Shown here one piece after another: positions 8,743-17,356 of a stretch of 64,000 bases of DNA (its first letter is position 1; the number at the start of each line of letters is the position of its first letter). The position numbers were made by a program, and so were the translations under genes. Source of the DNA: Alistipes sp. (GTDB taxonomy: Bacteria > Bacteroidota > Bacteroidia > Bacteroidales > Rikenellaceae); NCBI GenBank assembly GCA_020026335.1, contig JAHHQO010000008.1, forward strand, positions 1 to 64,000, given 5' to 3'. Under the pieces are notes generated by a model. The model did no database searches. It was not told where the DNA came from and saw nothing but the letters and a program-made list of their open reading frames with translations.

Positions 8743-9222
8743 ATGGCAAAAGAGATTATTTATCTTACGGCGGAAGGATATAAGAAGTTGAAAGAGGAAC
8801 TCGACCATATGCGTTCGGTAGAGCGTCCAGCTATTTCGGCTGCTATTGCGGAGGCGCGAGACAAAGGTGACCTTTCGGAGAACGCAGAGTATGATGCTGC
8901 CCGTGAGGCACAGGGTCTTCTGGAAATGCGTATCGCCAAGCTGGAGGACACCATAGCCAATGCACGCGTCATCGACGAGTCGAAAATCGACAAGAGCAAG
9001 GTGCAGATTTTGAGCAAGGTGACACTGCTCAACCTCAAAAACAAGCGCGAGGTGACCTACACCATCGTGGCTGAACACGAGGCCAATCTTCGTGAGGGCA
9101 AGCTGGCCATCGGCACTCCCATTGCCAAGGCTCTGTTGGGTCACAAGAAGGGCGACGTTGTGGAGGTGAACGTGCCTGCCGGTCTGTTGCAGTTCGAAAT
9201 CAAGGATATAAATATCGGATAA
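8743..9222 (+). CDS. greA: Transcription elongation factor GreA
   Basis: 159-residue factor that binds the secondary channel of RNA polymerase and stimulates cleavage of backtracked RNA. The N-terminal coiled coil (about 1-75) carries the GDLSENAEYDAA tip with the acidic residues needed for cleavage. The C-terminal FKBP-like domain (about 80-158) includes TPIAKALLGHKKGDVVEV. Full length. It is monocistronic, bracketed by its own promoter with a leader hairpin and a strong terminator. Confidence 0.97.
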   Translation: MAKEIIYLTAEGYKKLKEELDHMRSVERPAISAAIAEARDKGDLSENAEYDAAREAQGLLEMRIAKLEDTIANARVIDESKIDKSKVQILSKVTLLNLKNKREVTYTIVAEHEANLREGKLAIGTPIAKALLGHKKGDVVEVNVPAGLLQFEIKDINIG

Positions 9223-9274
9223 TCTGAATAATATTCGGGAGAATTTGATATAATACCAATATCAAGGTATTTTG

Positions 9275-9302
9275 AAAAGGGGGTTTTGATACCCCCTTTT
9301 TT
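9275..9302 (+). terminator. greA terminator
   Basis: AAAAGGGGGT/ACCCCCTTTT stem with a 6-nt loop (TTTGAT) and a T-tail. The loop also supplies the TTTG -33 box of the next promoter. Confidence 0.85.
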
Positions 9303-9315
9303 ATGTCTATATTTG
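9285..9315 (+). promoter_or_regulatory. Promoter of the TonB-dependent receptor
   Basis: -33 TTTG at 9285-9288, within the loop of the greA terminator, a 19-bp spacer, and -7 TATATTTG at 9308-9315. The start codon at 9366 lies about 45 bp beyond the predicted transcript start. Confidence 0.7.
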
Positions 9316-9365
9316 TCATCGAAAAATTTTTTTTAAAAGTTGGTAGGTTAATAATTTTTACATAC

Positions 9366-11738
9366 ATGAAAAACTCTATTCTTTTGACTCTCTTTGCATC
9401 GTGCCTCTCCTGTTCAGTGGTGCAGGCCGCCGGTGTTGAGCCTTTGAAACCCCAATCTGCCTCTGTTGCTACGGTGACAGCCTCGGCCGAAGATGAGAAC
9501 TCGGTGTCCAACACCGATGCCAATCTTTTCGGTCACGTGGTCGACAGTCGCACCAAAGAGCATGTTCCCTACGCCACCATCGCGGTGAAGGGCACAGTTT
9601 TCGGAACTACGACTGATGCGTCGGGTCACTATTTCCTCAACAACCTCCCTGAGGGAGAACTCACCATCGTGGTGCGTGCCCTGGGTTATGGCGAGCAGTC
9701 GCGCAAGGTGAAGATGGTCAGCAAGAAGTCCATCGAGTTGAACTTCGTTGTGGAGGAGAGTGGTATTGCCATGGACGAAGTGGTGGTGTCGGCCAGCCGT
9801 ACGGCACGTATGAAGCGTGAAGCTCCCGCACTGGTGAGCGTCCTCGATGCCGACATCTTCGAGAAGACCAACGCCGGATGTCTGGCACAGGGTCTGTCGT
9901 TCCAGCCGGGTGTGCGTGTGGAGGACAACTGTCAGAACTGCGGTTTCACACAGGTGAGAATCAACGGTCTTGACGGTCACTATTCGCAGATTCTGGTCGA
10001 TTCGCATCCCGTATTCTCAGCCCTGACGGGTGTCTACGGTCTGGAGCAGATTCCCTCGAACATGATTGAAAGAGTCGAGGTGCTGCGTGGCGGCGGTTCG
10101 GCACTCTTCGGTTCGTCGGCCATCGGCGGTACGGTGAACATCATCACCAAAGAGCCCCTGCGCAGTGAGGCACAGTTCTCGCACACGCTCACGGGTATCG
10201 GTGGTAACGGTGCTTACGACAATGTCTCGATGCTGAACGGTTCGCTGGTGTCGGAGAGCGGACGTGCCGGTCTGGCAGTCTTTGGTCAGAGCCGCCACCG
10301 TTCGGGTTACGACCATGACGGAGATGGTTTTACGGAGTTGCCCTACCTGCGCAGCCAGTCGCTCGGTATGCGTACCTATTACCGTACGGGTGCCTATTCG
10401 CGCATCACGGCGCAGTACCACCACATCGGCGAGTTCCGCCGCGGTGGTGACCAGTTCAACCTGCCTGCCCACGAGGCGTTGATTGCCGAGCAGATTGACC
10501 ACGCCATTGATGGCGGTAGCCTTTCGTTCGACATCTCATCGCCCGACCGCAAAAATATCTTCAGCACCTACGCATCGTTCCAAAACACTGCACGCAAGAG
10601 CTACTACGGTGTGGATAAAGACCCCAATGCATATGGCAAGACCCGCGGCATCACGGCGGCTGTCGGTGCGCAGTATGTCCATTCGTTCGACAAGTTCCTG
10701 TTCATGCCCTCGGAACTGACCTTCGGTGCGGAGTATAACTACGACCACCTCAATGACTTCACCCAGCGCACGAAAGAGGTCACCGAGCAGTCGGTGCACA
10801 TCTTCGGCATGTACCTCCAGAACGAGTGGAAGACCAAGAAATGGTCGTTCCTGCTGGGTGCGCGTCTCGATAAGCACAACATGGTGAATGGTGCGATTTT
10901 CAGCCCCCGTCTCAACCTGCGATTTAACCCCAGTGAGCATGTTAACTTCCGTGCCAGCTATGCGGGTGGTTTCCGTGCGCCCCAGATTTTCGATGAGGAC
11001 CTCCACATCGCGCTGGTGGGTGGCGAGCCCCTGCGTATCGTCATCGCCGACAACCTCAAGGAGGAGAGTTCGCACAGCTTCTCGGTGTCGGCCGACTTGT
11101 ATAAGAATTTCGGTCATGTGAAGACCAACCTCATCATCGAGGGCTTCTATACCATTTTGGACGATGTCTTCGCCCTGCGTAAGATTGGCGAGGACGGTAC
11201 GGGTACTGTCGTGCAGGAGCGTTACAACGGTTCGGGCGCGATGGTTCGCGGTCTGAATTTCGAGGGTCGCGCCATCTTCAACCGCTGGTTTGAGTTGCAG
11301 GCCGGCATGACCATGCAGCAGAGCCGCTACAACAAGGCTTTGGCATGGAGCGACAACGAGGCGGTAGCTCCCGAGAAGCGCATGTTCCGCACCCCCGACT
11401 TCTACGGTTACTTCCAGTTCTCGTTCAAACCCGTCAAGGGCTTCGACATCGACATTACGGGTACCTGCACGGGTGAGATGCTGGTACAGCATATGGAGAG
11501 CTCGGGTTCGGATATCGACGTGGCGGTCAAGACCCCTCGTTTCTGCGATGTCAATGCGCGTCTGAGCTACAAGTTCAGTCTCTACAAGGAGATTGGCATG
11601 GAGGTGTACGGTGGTGTGCAGAATATGTTTAACTCCTTCCAGAAGGACTTCGACAAGGGCATGGAGCGTGACTCGGGTTATGTCTATGGTCCTTCGATGC
11701 CCCGCAGCTGGCTGGTGGGTATGAAGTTCCACTTCTAA
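9366..11738 (+). CDS. TonB-dependent outer membrane receptor, possibly for cobalamin or another metal complex
   Basis: 790-residue outer membrane receptor for energised uptake of a scarce ligand. Order of parts: signal peptide MKNSILLTLFASCLSCSVVQA; a CarboxypepD_reg-like domain (about 55-135, GHVVDSRTKEHVPYATI); a plug (about 140-260) with DEVVVSASRT, CQNCGFTQVRINGLDG and SALFGSSAIGGTVNI; a 22-strand-type barrel ending in the usual terminal Phe (GMKFHF). ATG 9366 is chosen because it begins the signal peptide; the upstream frame to 9303 overlaps the -7 box. No SusD partner is present, which argues against a glycan system. Nearby cobalamin genes suggest a BtuB-like role, but heme or siderophores are not excluded. 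Confidence 0.85.
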   Translation: MKNSILLTLFASCLSCSVVQAAGVEPLKPQSASVATVTASAEDENSVSNTDANLFGHVVDSRTKEHVPYATIAVKGTVFGTTTDASGHYFLNNLPEGELTIVVRALGYGEQSRKVKMVSKKSIELNFVVEESGIAMDEVVVSASRTARMKREAPALVSVLDADIFEKTNAGCLAQGLSFQPGVRVEDNCQNCGFTQVRINGLDGHYSQILVDSHPVFSALTGVYGLEQIPSNMIERVEVLRGGGSALFGSSAIGGTVNIITKEPLRSEAQFSHTLTGIGGNGAYDNVSMLNGSLVSESGRAGLAVFGQSRHRSGYDHDGDGFTELPYLRSQSLGMRTYYRTGAYSRITAQYHHIGEFRRGGDQFNLPAHEALIAEQIDHAIDGGSLSFDISSPDRKNIFSTYASFQNTARKSYYGVDKDPNAYGKTRGITAAVGAQYVHSFDKFLFMPSELTFGAEYNYDHLNDFTQRTKEVTEQSVHIFGMYLQNEWKTKKWSFLLGARLDKHNMVNGAIFSPRLNLRFNPSEHVNFRASYAGGFRAPQIFDEDLHIALVGGEPLRIVIADNLKEESSHSFSVSADLYKNFGHVKTNLIIEGFYTILDDVFALRKIGEDGTGTVVQERYNGSGAMVRGLNFEGRAIFNRWFELQAGMTMQQSRYNKALAWSDNEAVAPEKRMFRTPDFYGYFQFSFKPVKGFDIDITGTCTGEMLVQHMESSGSDIDVAVKTPRFCDVNARLSYKFSLYKEIGMEVYGGVQNMFNSFQKDFDKGMERDSGYVYGPSMPRSWLVGMKFHF

Positions 11739-11759
11739 TAGCATTCGATATTTTGTTGA

Positions 11760-11792
11760 TAGGGTGACCGTTGAGGTCACCCTTTTTTTTGT
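11760..11792 (+). terminator. Terminator of the TonB receptor gene
   Basis: AGGGTGACC/GGTCACCCT perfect 9-bp stem with a GTTGA loop, followed by eight T. Confidence 0.9.
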
Positions 11793-12300
11793 GGAAGTTT
11801 CTATATATAGGTGTAGCCCTGACCGATGTCGTATCACATGGATTGCCCGACCTCTCCGCCACCCGCCACCCACCACCCACCACGATAATCGCGACCTCCC
11901 CCATATAAAAAACTAAACTCTTCCCTTTCCCAATAAAAAAAACTCCTTCTCTCCCGACTTTTTTTCGACTGCCGAAAGAGCAAATCTCCAAAAATCGGGC
12001 TGTCGGTTTTGTCCTTTGTCGGGGAGCAAAAATCGGGAGTCGGAAAATCTTTTTGTCCCTTTTGGCATATTAAATTTTCGGGGAGGAATGTGCGGTGATG
12101 TTTTGCCATTTTGTGATGAAAAAAAAGTGTTCATTTTGGGGCTTTTCGGGAGGAAAAATCGGGGGGCGGAGACGGAAAATTTTTTATGGGAAAATATGTT
12201 CTAAAGGGACTGAATATTGTTCTGAAAAATTTATAATAAATTGGAAATCAAATATGTATAATTTTTGTTTATAACTTTGTTGAATACTTTTAAGCAGGGC
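11793..12300. other. Gene-free stretch before the nrdD riboswitch
   Basis: A C-rich block with CACC/CCAC repetition (about 11845-11885) is followed by about 400 bp of AT-rich DNA without a convincing ORF. A 62-codon frame at 12016-12204 has no recognisable protein features. I see nothing else definite here. Confidence 0.5.
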
Positions 12301-12302
12301 AT

Positions 12303-12334
12303 TTTGTCCCTTTGATAAACAATTTATATCTTTG
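12303..12334 (+). promoter_or_regulatory. Promoter of the riboswitch-nrdDG transcript
   Basis: -33 TTTG (12303-12306), a 20-bp spacer and -7 TATCTTTG (12327-12334): an exact fit to the Bacteroidetes consensus. The transcript should start near 12341, at the 5' edge of the cobalamin aptamer. Confidence 0.8.
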
Positions 12335-12341
12335 TGTAAGT

Positions 12342-12510
12342 GAAAGGTGACCCTCCGACGGCTTGTCGGTTTGGGATGAAAAGGGAACTCCTGTAGAAAC
12401 AGGGACTATACCCGTAGCTGTATGCTTCATCAACGGTTTGCACATTCTTTTGCCACTATCCCGGGGGATGGGAAGGCGTGGAAACCGAAGCGAGTCAGAA
12501 GACCTGCCTT
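12342..12510 (+). ncRNA. Cobalamin riboswitch ahead of nrdD
   Basis: The leader contains the conserved cobalamin aptamer blocks in order: AAAAGGGAACTCC near 12377, GGGACTATACCCG then AGCTGT, TGCCACT near 12450, GGGATGGGAAGGCG, and the B12 box GAGTCAGAAGACCTGCC at 12492-12508. It is on the plus strand and followed by about 70 nt of expression platform before the nrdD ATG. TCCGGGA and TCCGGA in that region can pair and could be part of the switch. By family knowledge, cobalamin binding turns such leaders off. Confidence 0.93.
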
Positions 12511-12582
12511 TCCGATTATAGAGGAAGTGACTCCGGGAATAGAGCCACATCCGGAACAGCATATTTTTACTTTATTATTATA

Positions 12583-14679
12583 ATGGGTATTTCAGAACTT
12601 AGCATCGTTAAACGCGATGGTAAACGTGAGGCTTTCTCGTTGGAGAAAATCAAGCGTGCAATTGGTAAAGCGTTCCTTTCGGTCGGCGGTTTTGCCACAG
12701 AGGACGATTACATGTCGATTCTCAGCCGTCTGCGAGTCACCGACGGAATGAGTGTCGAGGAGATTCAGAATCAGGTGGAGATTGCGCTCATGTCGGAGCG
12801 TTATTTTGCCGTTGCGAAGAGCTACATGCTCTACCGCCAGCACCACACCGAGGACCGCGAGGACCGCGACAAACTCAACTTCCTGCTGGACTACTGCGAG
12901 GCGGTCAACCCCGCCACGGGTTCGAAGTACGATGCCAACGCCAATGTCGAGAACAAGAATATCGCCACACTCATCGGTGAGCTGCCCAAGCAGAACTTCA
13001 TACGACTGAACCGCCGTATTCTCACCGATCGCATCAAGGAGATGTATGGCAAGGAGCTGTCCGACAAGTATATGCACCTGTTGCTCAACCACTTCATCTA
13101 TAAGAACGACGAGACTTCGATGGCCAACTACTGCGCCTCGATTACCATGTACCCCTGGTTGCTGGGCGGTACGATTTCCATCGGCGGCAACTCGAAGCGT
13201 CCGACCAACCTCAAATCGTTCTGTGGCGGTTTTGTGAACATGGTCTTCATCGTCTCGTCGATGTTGTCGGGTGCGTGTGCCACACCGGAGTTCCTCATGT
13301 ATATGAACTATTTTGTGGGTCTGGAGTATGGTCAGGATTACTACCTCCATGCCGATGATGTGGTCGACCTCTCGAACAAGCACCGCAGCATCGACAAGGT
13401 CATCACCGACTGCTTCGAGCAGATTGTCTACTCCATCAACCAGCCCACGGGAGCGCGTAACTTCCAGGCCGTGTTCTGGAACATCGCCTACTACGACAAG
13501 TTTTATTTCGAGTCGCTCTTCGGCGAGTTTGTCTTCCCCGACGGTTCGCGTCCCCACTGGGAGTCGCTGTCGTGGTTGCAGAAACGCTTCATGAAGTGGT
13601 TCAACAAGGAGCGCACCAAGGTGTTGCTCACCTTCCCTGTCGAGACTATGGCACTGCTTACCGAGAACGGTGACGTGAGAGACAAGGAGTGGGGCGATTT
13701 CACTGCCGAGATGTATGCTGAGGGGCACTCGTTCTTCACCTACATCAGTGACAACGCCGATTCGCTGTCGAGCTGCTGCCGTCTGAGAAACGAAATTCAG
13801 GACAACGGATTCAGCTATACGCTGGGTGCCGGCGGTGTCTCGACCGGTTCGAAGAGTGTGCTGACCATCAATCTCAACCGCTGTATCCAGTACGCGCAGA
13901 AGAATGGTCTGAACTATATGTCCTACCTCGAGGAGGTGGTGGATTTGGTGCACAAGGTGCAGACGGCCTACAACGAGAATCTGAAGATGTTGCAGCAGAA
14001 GGGTATGTTGCCCCTCTTCGATGCCGGATATATCAACCTCTCGCGTCAGTATCTGACCGTGGGTGTCAACGGTTTGGTCGAGGCTGCCGAGTATATGGGT
14101 ATCACCATCAACGACAATGAGCAGTATGTCCGCTTCGTGCAGGATATCCTGGGGCTCATCGAGCGTTACAACAAGAAATACCGCACCAAGGAGCTGATGT
14201 TCAACTGCGAGATGATTCCTGCCGAGAATGTGGGTGTCAAGCACGCCAAGTGGGACCGAGAGGACGGCTATGTTGTTCCGCGCGACTGCTACAACTCCTA
14301 CTTCTATGTGGTGGAGGACGACTCGCTGAATGTCATCGACAAGTTCCGTCTCCACGGCCGCAAGTACATCGAGCACCTCACGGGTGGTTCGGCGTTGCAC
14401 ATGAACCTCGAAGACCACCTCTCGAAGGAACAGTACCGCCACCTCTTGCGAGTGGCTGCCGACGAGGGTTGTAACTACTTCACGTTCAATATTCCCAACA
14501 CCATCTGCAACCACTGTGGTCACATCGACAAACGCTACCTGAAGGAGTGCCCCGAGTGCCACAGCCACGATGTGGATTACCTGACCCGCGTCATCGGTTA
14601 CATGAAGCGTGTGTCGAACTTCTCGGCTGCGCGTCAGAAGGAGGCGGCACGCCGTTACTATGTCAACGGAAACAAATAG
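12583..14679 (+). CDS. nrdD: Anaerobic (class III) ribonucleoside-triphosphate reductase
   Basis: 698-residue glycyl-radical enzyme that reduces ribonucleoside triphosphates to deoxy forms without oxygen or B12. An N-terminal ATP-cone (about 1-90, SIVKRDGKREAFSLEKI) is the allosteric domain. Active-site regions include NYCASITMYPWLLGG and DSLSSCCRLRNE. The C-terminus has the zinc cysteines CNHCG and CPEC, then RVIGY with Gly672 as the likely radical site. ATG 12583 follows the riboswitch; the in-frame extension to 12478 runs through the aptamer and is not real. nrdG follows 1 bp downstream. The cobalamin riboswitch suggests it is repressed when B12 allows a class II enzyme to work. Confidence 0.96.
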   Translation: MGISELSIVKRDGKREAFSLEKIKRAIGKAFLSVGGFATEDDYMSILSRLRVTDGMSVEEIQNQVEIALMSERYFAVAKSYMLYRQHHTEDREDRDKLNFLLDYCEAVNPATGSKYDANANVENKNIATLIGELPKQNFIRLNRRILTDRIKEMYGKELSDKYMHLLLNHFIYKNDETSMANYCASITMYPWLLGGTISIGGNSKRPTNLKSFCGGFVNMVFIVSSMLSGACATPEFLMYMNYFVGLEYGQDYYLHADDVVDLSNKHRSIDKVITDCFEQIVYSINQPTGARNFQAVFWNIAYYDKFYFESLFGEFVFPDGSRPHWESLSWLQKRFMKWFNKERTKVLLTFPVETMALLTENGDVRDKEWGDFTAEMYAEGHSFFTYISDNADSLSSCCRLRNEIQDNGFSYTLGAGGVSTGSKSVLTINLNRCIQYAQKNGLNYMSYLEEVVDLVHKVQTAYNENLKMLQQKGMLPLFDAGYINLSRQYLTVGVNGLVEAAEYMGITINDNEQYVRFVQDILGLIERYNKKYRTKELMFNCEMIPAENVGVKHAKWDREDGYVVPRDCYNSYFYVVEDDSLNVIDKFRLHGRKYIEHLTGGSALHMNLEDHLSKEQYRHLLRVAADEGCNYFTFNIPNTICNHCGHIDKRYLKECPECHSHDVDYLTRVIGYMKRVSNFSAARQKEAARRYYVNGNK

Positions 14680-14680
14680 T

Positions 14681-15148
14681 ATGGTCAGATACTACAACTT
14701 CGATATTGTCTTTGCGGAGATTCCGGGGGAGACGACTCTGGCGGTGAATATCACCAACTGTCCCAACCGTTGCAAGGGTTGCCACAGCCAGCACCTGCTG
14801 GAGGACATCGGCGATGTGCTCGACGATGCGGAAATCGGTCGGCTGTTGGAACGCTACGGGCGTTCGGTGACCTGCTTTTGCTTCATGGGCGGTGATGCCG
14901 CACCCCACGAAATCGAGCGGCTGGCAGGCGTGGTGAAAAGCATCTGCCCCCAACTGAAGGTGGGGTGGTACTCCGGACGACCGAAACTGCCGCTGGGCAT
15001 CAACCCTTCGTCGTTCGACTACATCAAGTTGGGACCGTGGGTGGAGGAGCTGGGTCCCCTGTCGTCACCGACCACCAACCAACGGCTCTACAAAATCATG
15101 GCCGACGGCAGAATGGAGGATATGACATCGCGTTTCAGACGCAAGTAA
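14681..15148 (+). CDS. nrdG: Anaerobic ribonucleotide reductase-activating protein
   Basis: 155-residue radical SAM enzyme that makes the glycyl radical on NrdD using S-adenosylmethionine and a 4Fe-4S cluster. The cluster motif CPNRCKGC gives Cys27, Cys31 and Cys34 (CX3CX2C). FMGGDA follows as the SAM-binding GGE-like motif. ATG 14681 comes directly after the nrdD stop codon; an in-frame frame reaching back to 14609 would overlap nrdD and lacks support. Length is typical for NrdG. Confidence 0.94.
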   Translation: MVRYYNFDIVFAEIPGETTLAVNITNCPNRCKGCHSQHLLEDIGDVLDDAEIGRLLERYGRSVTCFCFMGGDAAPHEIERLAGVVKSICPQLKVGWYSGRPKLPLGINPSSFDYIKLGPWVEELGPLSSPTTNQRLYKIMADGRMEDMTSRFRRK

Positions 15149-15164
15149 AATCGTGTGTGAATTT

Positions 15165-15222
15165 ATCGCAGAAACAGGTCGGTTTGCCGAGGGTGAAGTG
15201 ACGGTTTCTGCGATTTTTTTTT
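15165..15222 (+). terminator. Terminator-like hairpin between nrdG and the BtuF-like gene
   Basis: ATCGCAGAAAC (15165-15175) pairs perfectly with GTTTCTGCGAT (15204-15214) across a 28-nt loop and runs into T8. It ends 6 bp before the next start codon. No separate promoter is apparent for the downstream gene, so read-through probably feeds it at a reduced level. Confidence 0.7.
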
Positions 15223-15228
15223 GAGAAT

Positions 15229-16371
15229 ATGAAAATGAAGAAACTCATCTGGTGCTGGTGGCTGTTGTTGCTGCTGGTGTCGTGCAGTCAGAGGGCTGCA
15301 ATCGAGGATTTCAACCTCAAAATCTATACCCCCGAATACGCTTCGGGATTCGACATCCTCGGTGCGGAGGGGTGGAAGAGTACCATTATCCGCGTCTTCA
15401 ACCCGTGGCAGGGAGCGGAGAACACCCAAACCCTGCTCTTTGTGTCGCGTGACGGCGAGAAAGCTCCCCGCGGTTTCGAGGGGCAGACCGTTGAGGCTGG
15501 TGCGGAGAATATCATCTGCTTGTCTTCGACTCATGTGGCGATGCTCGATGCCCTGGGTGAGGTCGGGCGTGTCCGTGGCGTGTCGGGTATCGACTACATC
15601 TCCAACGAATATGTACGCAAGAATGCCGAGCGCATAGCCGACATCGGCTACGACCGCAATATCGACTACGAGAAGATTGTGGCACAGCGCGCCGATGTGG
15701 TGCTGTTGTTCGGTATCAGCGGTGCCAGCCCCATGGAGTCGAAGTTGGCCGAGCTGGGGATTCCCTACCTCTATGTGGGCGAGTACCTCGAGGAGTCGCC
15801 CATAGGCAAGAGCGAGTGGGTGGTGGCAGTAGCCGAAATGCTGGACAAGCGCGAGGAGGGCATCACCTGCTTCCGCGCCATTCCCGAACGCTACAACTCT
15901 CTGAAAGCGAAGGTGAAGGCGTGCGCATCGCCCCGTCCGCGCGTGATGGTCAATACCCCCTTCGGCGGTCAGTGGTTCATGCCCTCCACCGAGAGCTATG
16001 TCGCGCGACTCATTGCCGATGCTGGCGGTGATTTCGTCTATCAGAAGAACACCTCCAACCGTTCGGTGCCCATCGACATCGAGGAGGCCTATCTGTTGGC
16101 TTCGGAGGCGGATGTGTGGGTGAATGTGGGCACGCTCACCACGCAAAAGGAGTTCGACATGCAATTCCCCAAATTCACGGTCTTGCGTTGTTGCCGCGAG
16201 GACAGAATCTACAACAGCAGCAAACGCATCTCGGCATCGGGCAGCAACGACTATTGGGAGTCGGGTGTCATGCATCCCGATGTGGTGCTGTCGGATTTGG
16301 TCGAGATTTTCCATCCCGAGGTGCAGGACATCGGCGAGGAGGAGATGTACTACTACTGCCGACTGAAATAG
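15229..16371 (+). CDS. ABC transporter substrate-binding lipoprotein, BtuF/FepB-like
   Basis: 380-residue lipoprotein binding a cobalamin- or siderophore-type ligand in the periplasm for an ABC importer. The N-terminus MKMKKLIWCWWLLLLLVSC has a lipobox (LVSC). The body has the two-lobed TroA-like pattern: RVRGVSGIDYIS, KIVAQRADVVLLFG, LGIPYLYVGEYLEE, then a second lobe with RVMVNTPFGG and DIEEAYLLASEADVWVN. No permease or ATPase gene is adjacent. Its place behind nrdDG on a cobalamin-riboswitch transcript makes cobalamin the best guess, but the ligand is not shown by sequence. Confidence 0.82.
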   Translation: MKMKKLIWCWWLLLLLVSCSQRAAIEDFNLKIYTPEYASGFDILGAEGWKSTIIRVFNPWQGAENTQTLLFVSRDGEKAPRGFEGQTVEAGAENIICLSSTHVAMLDALGEVGRVRGVSGIDYISNEYVRKNAERIADIGYDRNIDYEKIVAQRADVVLLFGISGASPMESKLAELGIPYLYVGEYLEESPIGKSEWVVAVAEMLDKREEGITCFRAIPERYNSLKAKVKACASPRPRVMVNTPFGGQWFMPSTESYVARLIADAGGDFVYQKNTSNRSVPIDIEEAYLLASEADVWVNVGTLTTQKEFDMQFPKFTVLRCCREDRIYNSSKRISASGSNDYWESGVMHPDVVLSDLVEIFHPEVQDIGEEEMYYYCRLK

Positions 16372-16403
16372 TACTTTCCGTTCCTTCCGTGGGCGGACAA
16401 CAG

Positions 16404-16439
16404 AAAAGGGAGACACACCGTGTGTGTCTCCCTTTTTTT
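16404..16439 (+). terminator. Terminator after the BtuF-like gene
   Basis: AAAAGGGAGACACAC/GTGTGTCTCCCTTTT perfect 15-bp stem with a 3- to 5-nt loop and T-tail. The A-run on the left could also let it stop leftward transcription from cobO. Confidence 0.9.
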
Positions 16440-16457
16440 ATGTTTTGTCTGTGGCGT

Positions 16458-16976
16458 TTATCGTTCGATGCCGTCACGTGCCACCACGCCACGGGTGTAG
16501 TAGTGCTTCACTTCCTGCATATCGGTCACCAAATCCGCCTCGTCGATGAGTGCCTGCAGGGCGTAGCGTCCCGTGATGATGACCTCGGTGTGGGGCGCAC
16601 GACGGCGCAAGCCCTCGATGACTTCTTCCACCTCCAAGAGTCGGAAGTGGAGGGCGATGTTCAACTCGTCGAGGATAATCACGTCCCAGTCGCCCGATTG
16701 GAGATACTCCTTACAGCGTGCCCAACCTTCGTGTGCCATGGCGATGTCCTCGGCGGCAGGTGAGCGGTCGATGAAACAACCTCGCCCCAGCTGCTCAATC
16801 TTCAGACAGGGGAACAACCCCTCGATTTGGGTTTCGTGGTACTTCATCGACTTCACAAATTGAGCGACGTAGACCCTCTTTCCGGCGCATAATGCCCTCA
16901 CGGCCAACCCGAAAGCTGCCGTGGTCTTGCCCTTTCCGTTGCCGGTGTAGAGCTGTATGTAACCTTTGTTTTCCAT
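16458..16976 (-). CDS. cobO: Cob(I)alamin / cob(I)yrinic acid a,c-diamide adenosyltransferase, CobA/CobO type
   Basis: 172-residue enzyme that transfers the 5'-deoxyadenosyl group of ATP to corrinoid cobalt, giving the adenosyl form used by B12 enzymes. The P-loop GNGKGKTT at residues 12-19 plus VIILDELNIALHF and VIITGRYA identify the CobA/BtuR family rather than PduO or EutT. The start MENKGYIQLY at 16976 is preferred over the in-frame 17015, whose extra 13 residues pass through the -7-like TATCTTTA. A cobalamin riboswitch lies about 380 bp upstream on the same strand. A complete de novo pathway is not visible here, so a salvage role is likely. Confidence 0.93.
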   Translation of the reverse strand: MENKGYIQLYTGNGKGKTTAAFGLAVRALCAGKRVYVAQFVKSMKYHETQIEGLFPCLKIEQLGRGCFIDRSPAAEDIAMAHEGWARCKEYLQSGDWDVIILDELNIALHFRLLEVEEVIEGLRRRAPHTEVIITGRYALQALIDEADLVTDMQEVKHYYTRGVVARDGIER

Positions 16977-16992
16977 CGAGAGGTAAAGATAC

Positions 16993-17069
16993 AAAAAAAA
17001 GGCGCGGTAACACACTAATCTCCAGACAAGTTATGGCAGTAACGAGTCTCTAAACGCCGCGCCTTTTTT
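16993..17069 (-). terminator. Terminator-like stem just ahead of cobO
   Basis: AAAAAAGGCGCGG pairs with CCGCGCCTTTTTT (13 bp) over a 49-nt loop. Read leftward it ends in a long T-run about 17 nt before the cobO ATG, where a riboswitch-controlled terminator would be expected. It is symmetrical and could also work rightward. Confidence 0.65.
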
Positions 17070-17087
17070 AAGTCTCGAAAAAATGAC

Positions 17088-17224
17088 GGGTTGTGTCAAG
17101 TTATGCTGACACCGCCGAGTGCCTACTCCACATACGCACTCAGAACTGCCTTTTTTTTGCCACCATACAATATTTAACCTATCGGACAGCCCTTTAGGTG
17201 TCATAGTGTAACTTGACATCACCC
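17088..17224. repeat. 137-bp element with ~26-bp imperfect inverted ends (MITE-like or giant hairpin)
   Basis: The left arm 17088-17113 (GGGTTGTGTCAAGTTA, 3 nt, TGACACC) and the reverse complement of the right arm 17197-17224 (GGGTGATGTCAAGTTA, 5 nt, TGACACC) share both core blocks. The interior of about 83 bp has no ORF. No clear target-site duplication flanks it. It may be a non-autonomous mobile element or a long hairpin in the cobO leader RNA. Confidence 0.55.
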
Positions 17225-17356
17225 CATCGTATTGTACCATCGTCCGTTCCGTAGAGGGAGGGGGATGAAGGCCTTGACGATAAAAAAGAATATGTAAAAA
17301 CTTGACGATATCACACGACCCAATCCTCGGAGTCGACGCAGTGATTTCGAATCGAA

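Noticed and set aside
9366..11738. SusC-type glycan receptor
   Set aside because: The N-terminal CarboxypepD_reg-like domain is shared, but there is no SusD-like gene or glycan enzyme nearby and the length (790) is shorter than usual for SusC.
12016..12204. 62-codon frame in the gap before the nrdD riboswitch
   Set aside because: AT-rich, no promoter or initiation context, and no protein-like pattern beyond chance.
12478..12582. N-terminal extension of NrdD
   Set aside because: It would translate through the B12 box and expression platform; the ATG at 12583 gives the normal ATP-cone start.
12592..14568. 658-codon open frame antisense to nrdD
   Set aside because: It lies wholly within nrdD, has no recognisable domains and shows the His/Val/Leu/Glu-rich composition typical of antisense shadows in this genome.
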